Positions 24,586-25,308 of a stretch of DNA of 25,308 bases are shown here, in pieces (position 1 is the first letter of the stretch; each line of letters opens with the position of its first letter). A program made the position numbers and the translations under genes. A model generated the notes under the pieces. It did not search any database. It saw only the letters and a list, made by a program, of their open reading frames with translations, and was not told where the DNA came from. Source of the stretch: an uncultured Candidatus Melainabacteria bacterium (GTDB taxonomy: Bacteria > Cyanobacteriota > Vampirovibrionia > Gastranaerophilales > Gastranaerophilaceae); NCBI GenBank assembly GCA_934675685.1, contig CAKURL010000021.1:1-25308 (forward strand). Reading direction: 5' to 3'.

Positions 24586-24976
24586 TGGTGGAGATGGCGA
24601 GAATCGAACTCGCGTCCGAAATGATACCAAATGAACGTCTACATTCATAGGCACTTTTATCTCGGGTTTATTGGAAAATTACCCCAACCGGAATATAAAC
24701 CCATATATAATTTTAAAGATTATCAACTTAATTGACTAAGTACTCGTTTTTTCTCGCCAATTGAAAGTGAAACGAGGCTTGCATAATTGACCTAATTAAC
24801 CGGCAAGCTGGGCTAATTAAGTGGCTGTTGCTGAACTTACGCAGCAATTGCTCTTGGAGCAAAATCAGCTTTGATTACGTTATTAGCGTTTATTTTTTTG
24901 AAAAGTTTAACAAGTTATTCAGCTTGAAATGCAGTCCAGATGATAAACTTCACCCCGTCGAAACCATTACATCCCC
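24586..24976 (-). ncRNA. ssrA: Transfer-messenger RNA (tmRNA)
   Basis: This 391-nt one-piece tmRNA rescues stalled ribosomes. The 5' end (minus strand) GGGGATGTAATGGTTTCGAC is the canonical tmRNA start. The 3' end carries the T-arm GTTCGATTC and an encoded CCACCA. Acceptor halves GGGGATG and CATCTCC pair with one G-T. The encoded tag is ANNVIKADFAPRAIAA, with resume codon GCT at 24885-24887 and stop TAA at 24837-24839. The C-terminal AIAA should be read by ClpXP-type proteases. The mobile element is inserted exactly at the 3' CCACCA and leaves the RNA intact. Confidence 0.97.
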
Positions 24977-24979
24977 ACG

Positions 24980-25028
24980 AAATTCTTTGAAAATCAAACT
25001 AGCTCTTAGTTTGATTTTCAAAGAATTT
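24980..25028. repeat. 21-bp perfect inverted repeat upstream of ssrA
   Basis: The arms 24980-25000 and 25008-25028 are perfect reverse complements with a 7-base loop. The structure starts three bases upstream of the mature tmRNA 5' end, where a promoter would be expected. It may instead be part of the precursor RNA or a degenerate copy of the 112-bp repeat. Confidence 0.85.
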
Positions 25029-25308
25029 CGCATAAGTGTGCGTATATTGGCACGGCAAGCGATGAGCTTGGCGGGCTAATATTAAGCCGTACTACAACAA
25101 AATCAAACTAGCTTCTTCAAGTTTGATTTTCAAAGAATTTCGCATAAGTGTGCGTATATTGGCACGGCAAGCGATGAGCTTGGCGGGCTAATATTAAGCC
25201 GTACTACAACAAAATCAAACTAGCTTCTTCAAGTTTGATTTTCAAAGAATTTCGCATAAGTGTGCGTATATTGGCACGGCAAGCGATGAGCTTGGCGGGC
25301 TAATATTA
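25008..25308. repeat. 112-bp tandem repeat array, about 2.7 copies, running off the window
   Basis: The marker CGCATAAGTGTGCG begins at 25029, 25141 and 25253, an exact period of 112 bases, and the copies look identical from 25008 on. Each unit holds an inverted repeat AAAATCAAACT / AGTTTGATTTT (25099-25109 with 25120-25130, and again 112 bases later). The period is not divisible by three and no continuous frame is kept, so it is non-coding. No gene is seen in 24977-25308. On the minus strand each junction has TTGATT-16 bases-TAATAT (25101-25106, 25079-25084), a possible promoter for ssrA. Confidence 0.85.

Larger units (their letters stand above)
16847..24593. mobile_element. Integrated element (about 7.7 kb) at the 3' end of ssrA
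   Basis: Both borders carry TGGTGGAG (16847-16854 and 24586-24593) in direct orientation. The right copy is the tmRNA 3' terminus and the left copy sits in the last codons of the serine recombinase. Excision between the copies would release a 7,739-bp circle. In that circle AGGGTTCGTCTGA (24565-24577) and TCAGACGAACCCT (16866-16878) become perfect inverted arms of a 53-bp site whose centre falls inside the core. Content: XRE regulator plus serine recombinase, 57-aa ORF plus primase-like protein, 238-aa protein, second XRE, and an HEPN-like/winged-helix pair. No relaxase, coupling protein or capsid gene is seen, which suggests a satellite-like or mobilisable island. Confidence 0.8.

Noticed and set aside
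24560..24620. Second, decayed serine recombinase gene ending at ssrA (frame reading KGSSDTYMVEMARIELASE)
   Set aside because: The resemblance to recombinase C-termini is explained by the att arm, which is the inverse of the arm inside the real recombinase. No further recombinase sequence is found upstream.
24828..25079. 83-aa plus-strand open frame
   Set aside because: It lies antisense to ssrA and runs into the non-coding repeat.
25008..25308. CRISPR array
   Set aside because: The repeated unit is 112 bases and copies are identical throughout, with no variable spacers and no cas genes in view.

Overview
This is a low-GC bacterial chromosome segment whose right edge runs into a tandem repeat, probably a contig end. 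The organism cannot be fixed from the window. The tmRNA tag (ANNVIKADFAPRAIAA) begins and ends like cyanobacterial tags, and with the AT-rich, anaerobe-like gene set this makes a non-photosynthetic relative of Cyanobacteria (Vampirovibrionia/Gastranaerophilales type) my best guess. An uncultured Clostridia-like lineage is the alternative.

Positions 1-16250 look like ordinary core genome: the 3' end of fabH and then fabF; a lone CoA-dehydratase-activase-like protein; a small PQ-loop-like membrane protein and a ferritin-like protein; argS; tRNA-Ile(GAU); a divergent CadC-type sensor and Zn/Cd/Pb ATPase pair with three copies of one operator; dnaE; and an sbcD-sbcC-mntP run. A zeta-toxin-like kinase with a one-base-spaced small downstream ORF (16068-16815) sits at the edge of the next region.

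Positions about 16847-24593 are a roughly 7.7 kb integrated mobile element inserted exactly at the 3' end of ssrA (tmRNA). It carries a large serine recombinase (now frameshifted) at its left border with an upstream XRE regulator. Transcribed the other way is a 57-aa ORF coupled to a Toprim/DUF3987 primase-helicase-like protein. The remaining cargo is an uncharacterised 238-aa protein, a second XRE regulator, and a two-gene operon encoding winged-helix-like and HEPN/DUF4145-like proteins. Both borders carry TGGTGGAG. When the borders are joined in silico, two perfect 13-bp inverted arms come together symmetrically around that core in a 53-bp site, the architecture expected of a serine-integrase attP. 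I see no conjugation or virion genes, so it resembles a small satellite-like or mobilisable island.

Positions 24586-24976 are ssrA itself. Upstream of it, 24980-25308 holds a 21-bp perfect palindrome and about 2.7 copies of a 112-bp tandem repeat.
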